Shown here: piece by piece, positions 60,804-64,000 of the stretch | How the letters are laid out: each line of letters starts with the position of its first letter | Position numbering within the stretch: position 1 is the first letter of the stretch | Origin: Hawksworthiomyces lignivorus | Lineage: Eukaryota; Ascomycota; Sordariomycetes; Ophiostomatales; Ophiostomataceae | Assembly (NCBI GenBank): GCA_002917075.1 | Contig: NTMA01000036.1 | Span: forward strand, 1 to 64,000 | Reading direction: 5' to 3' | Length of the DNA stretch: 64,000 bases | The notes under the pieces: model-generated | What the model saw: the letters and a program-made list of their open reading frames with translations, nothing else | Databases searched by the model: none | What the model was told of the DNA's origin: nothing | Program-made: the position numbers and the translations under genes

Positions 60804-62577
60804 TTATGAATTCTTCTCTATCGTCCCTTTCTCTGTGTCGGATGATGTTGCTGTGGCCGGACCATTTTTCTCATCGCTCTCGCTTGGTTCGCTTGCCGAG
60901 GAAACGACAACTGCCTCATTCTCAACCTCGTCGTCACCACCAAGAGACGACTTCATTCGCCAGCCGCCGCGATACCCGAGCCAGCGAGTCTCGTGCGGAC
61001 CGCGGATGAAGCAGAGGCAGAGAGCCGCAGCCACAAAGCCAATTTCGGCATAGCCGCTGTAGTGCCATCCACCCATGGCGTACAGCCTGTTGCAGACAGC
61101 TGTGCCCATGAGCATGCCAAAAAAGCCCGTTACCATGAATATGGTGTTGACGCGGTTGCGGGCTTTGGGCTCAACGGTTACAAGCTGCATGCGACAGGAT
61201 GTTTGACACAGAATAAGGCCCAGGTCGACGAAGACGCCCATTATAACCGGGCCGGCCAGTGAGAAGGTGCCGACAAAAGTACCGATTATGATGCCTGTCA
61301 GCGCAAACAGCAAGCCGGCAACAGTTGCATAGACAACATGGAAATGCTTCGTGAGGTGGTGAACTAGATGTGGATTAATAAAGAACGGGGGCATGCCGAT
61401 CAGGGCGAAGAGGCCGATTTCAATTGTGCTCAGAGTAAATGGTGGCGAAGCCAGTAGGAAGGTCAGCGTTGTCCAGAAACCGACATAGGAGGCAGATACG
61501 AAGAAACTGATGAAGCTCGCCTGGACGAGAACCGGCTGGCGCATGGCAATGCGGATCATGGTATAGAGGATTTTAACATAGGAGATGCCCTCAGGGTTGA
61601 CAGATGGATAGTCGGGTAGCAAGAAGAAGAGAAGAATGAAAAGAACGTATTGAATCCCGAGGGCAACAAAGTAGATTGTGCGCCAACTGGTAAACTGTGT
61701 TGCAATGCCAGACAGGATGCGAGCAAAGAGGAGACCCATGAAGATGCCCCCGAAATTAACAGAGATCATCATCGCGCGGCGCTTTGGCGGTGCAAGTTCC
61801 GCAACGAGTGGAAGCATCAGCTGAGGGGTAACCGTGGTCAAGGCTGCAAAGAAAGACAGGACACGGAAGGTCGTGAACGAATTCGTCAAGCAGAGGCCAA
61901 GCCACTACAGGAGAACGTTAGCCCACGAACATCAGAGAGGGAGATACTGAATCATACAATGGTCGCGGTGACAAAAACCAGGGTCAGTGTCAACGGCCGC
62001 CGCCGCATAATATCCGCAAGCGGACAAATAAAAGTCAGTCCGACGGCATAGCCGGCCTGCATGAATGTCGGAACTTGGCTGGCCGTCTCATAAGAGACAT
62101 CGAAGTCATGGGCAAAGACCTGAGCAGAAAGGTTAGCAAGACTTCAAATACTGGGTTTGGGGGTGAAATCCCTCAGGGCAACTGACATTCAGAATCGGGT
62201 GATTGTAGTACAGGTTGCTAACTGTAAACATGCCGGCCTAGCATTTGTCAGTGCCAACTTATCTTATTTTCATTGTTCGATATTCATTCTTATTCGACTG
62301 GATCATCAAATGTACGCACAAGCCCAAATAAGAAACAGAGCCCCCATCCGAATTTTGGTGGCGACTCTGGATTCCACTGACAGCGCTTGGGGACATAGTC
62401 CAGCCATTTGAGAATACGCAGTACAATATTTATCTTTTCATCTCTCGTTGCTGCCGCTGTCGAGTGCAGCTCTACCGGAGCTGTTTCTACCGCTGGAGGC
62501 AGTTTTGTCTCCGTGGTCTCCTGGCCATCTTCAGGGCGTCTTGGGTCAGACATAGCAATGTCTGTTTGGTCGGCCAT
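60804..62577 (-). CDS. MFS transporter (12-TM type)
   Basis: Four exons, 62320-62577, 62187-62237, 61958-62119 and 60804-61904, give 523 residues. I start at 62577 (MADQTDIAMSDPRR); two GTG codons before it are not starts. Splicing links FLFGL to AGMFTVSNLYYNHPILN, VFAHDFDVSYETASQVPTF and then WLGLCLTNSFTTF, rebuilding the first transmembrane segments in frame. The second exon is only 51 nt and phase 0 at both ends, so skipping it would remove 17 residues without frameshift. Later motifs include LMLPLVAELAPPKRRA (the loop after TM4) and a long, acidic Ser-rich cytosolic tail. The N-terminal 60 residues are hydrophilic. The sequence resembles AraJ-like efflux carriers rather than sugar or TRI12 transporters. 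Substrate is unknown. Confidence 0.85.
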
Positions 62578-63809
62578 CACCACAGCCGTGTCGGTTTATC
62601 TAGAGTCGGAAAAAATGTTGCCTCCGGCCAGAACATCCATGGTAAGGTCCAAGTTTAAGAATCGTGGCAGAAAAAAAGGGGGGTGAACGGGGAAGATAAA
62701 ACTAATTTTCACACAACGCCATATTGATAAAAAAAGAAGATTATTTTTTCATCAGTCGAAAATATGCTTAAACATCACAAGAGAAGTTGATACAGCCCAG
62801 CAGTCTAACCGTCTTCGGGAGAGCGTTCCGCGTCGCGGCGACAGACCATGAACGTTGAGGGGTCAACGCGACCGGGAATACAGTGCCGGCTGGGCCAACC
62901 TCTGAGGGCTGGATTTTCCTAGGCATCTTCAGGGCCAACTCCGGCATCTCCATGCCATCTCACTGGCCAGTGCCGTCTGCCGCGGTGTCATCGGAGTTCC
63001 TATATTATTGATTTGCCAAAGGAAACCCCCATTTCCATGCTTTTCGTACTCGCTGTTAATAACTCCCGTCGAGTCCTATCTCCGGTCGAATATCCCTACC
63101 AGTTTTGGTTTACAAAGCAGGTGATGGTAGGAGCACAGAACCATCTTCAAGATGCCTCACAGCCGAACTTCGAGCTGCATGCTCTATATTACCAAATAAT
63201 TGCATTGGCATAATATCCACCTAAAATATAGCCTTATTTTTGAGCTTATTGGTTGGTCTTTTAACTTCTCCTTACAGGCCAGTTGCATGCGGGGACGAAG
63301 AAACACGGTCAAAGATGGACAGCTAGTACGCCTCCTGTTAACTGCTGAGCTGCTATACTCGCGCATTAAGAAAGCGAGGCAAATTTTATTAACTTTTGCC
63401 AAACTGTGTATGTGGCATCACAAGAGAGTGGCGATCCTAGAAATGGAAGGCAATCTTCAAGTCACTTCTTCTCCCAAGCACGTCGTATTTACCTGGTAGT
63501 CAGCTCATCTAAATCAGCACAGTGGAACCATGTGCAGCTTGTCGTTTTCAAAGCTGACTGCAACTCACTTTACTTAACCCAGTCGGATCCGGGTACTTTG
63601 TTCGCTGGCGCAGTTCGTTTCGTGTTTGATCTTGTCCTGCTCAATATTAAAGTGTAGCAGCACGCGTAAAACTAAGCCATTGCAAGCAGAATGTCGCTAT
63701 TGACGATCATTTCTCGCAATGTAAAGGTACATACTATGAGACAGATGGCCCCGACGAACTTGCCGGATCATTGCTTCAGTTAATAACAGAAGAGAATACA
63801 GCACCAGCA
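62578..63809. promoter_or_regulatory. divergent promoter region MFS / GMC oxidoreductase
   Basis: 1.2 kb between two start codons pointing away from each other. No gene, repeat or recognisable site stands out; open frames are below 100 codons. Confidence 0.5.
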
Positions 63810-64000
63810 ATGTGGCCGTTCTCGCAAGCTTATCCCGAGCGGAGTATAGCCAGCGTCGACAAGCAAACTTTTGACTACATCATCGTAGGAGGCAAGCAAT
63901 CGCATTTCGCTATCATTCCTGTTCATCTCCTCAGCTCTATGTTAATAAGTCGATAGGGGGTACTGCTGGTTGTGTTTTGGCGTCTCGCCTGTCTGAAGAC
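63810..64000 (+). CDS. GMC (glucose-methanol-choline) oxidoreductase, 5' end only
   Basis: The gene starts at 63810 (MWPFSQAYPERSIASVDKQ) and runs off the window. Exon 1 is 63810-63891 and exon 2 starts at 63957. Joining them gives the FAD-binding motif TFDYIIVGGGTAGCVLASRL, the N-terminal Rossmann signature of the GMC flavoprotein family (glucose, alcohol and choline oxidases and dehydrogenases). The 65-nt intron begins GCAAGC, not GT, and ends GATAG; using GC as donor is the only option I see that keeps the motif intact. Substrate and localisation cannot be judged from 42 residues. Confidence 0.82.

Overview
The window comes from a filamentous ascomycete, most likely Pezizomycotina. Genes carry short spliceosomal introns (51 to about 130 nt, GT..AG with CTAAC/CTGAC-like branch sites). 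The gene content is typical of these fungi: a SidC-type siderophore synthetase, an ornithine N5-monooxygenase, TRI12-like 14-TM transporters, an alpha-aminoadipate-pathway lysine gene, a PSTAIRE CDK and a GMC oxidoreductase. I cannot name the genus. Gene density is low, with about 13 supported genes in 64 kb and several multi-kilobase gaps.

Left part (1-16.4 kb): a 4.3 kb gene-free stretch, then lys1 (saccharopine dehydrogenase, +) with a consensus CpcA/Gcn4 site in its promoter; a secreted CAP/PR-1 protein (-); two TRI12-like MFS transporters lying tail to tail (+ and -); and an NmrA-like NAD(P)-binding protein (+). Middle part (16.4-35.2 kb): a Pcl-type cyclin (-) between two unusually long gaps, a 97-residue orphan protein (+), the mitotic kinase CDK1/Cdc2 (-) and, divergent from it, an AlkB-family dioxygenase (+).

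Right part (35.3-64 kb): the main feature is a hydroxamate-siderophore locus on the minus strand. A six-exon, 5187-residue NRPS has the order A-T-C-A-T-C-T-C-A-T-C-T-C-T-C, which matches the published SidC/ferricrocin synthetase layout. It is followed upstream by the three-exon SidA L-ornithine N5-monooxygenase. SidA makes N5-hydroxyornithine. After acylation by an enzyme not in this window, SidC would assemble it with small amino acids into a cyclic hexapeptide of the ferrichrome/ferricrocin type. The SidA upstream region contains a cluster of GATA cores including one exact ATCWGATAA, the motif of the iron-responsive SreA GATA factor. To the right lie a single-pass membrane protein with an unrecognised cysteine-containing ectodomain (+), a 12-TM-type MFS transporter (-) and the 5' end of a GMC oxidoreductase (+) with a probable GC-AG intron, cut by the window edge.

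All exon models were read by eye. For every complete spliced gene the exon lengths sum to a multiple of three and restore family motifs across the junctions. I saw no tRNA, rRNA, intact transposon or CRISPR-like array.
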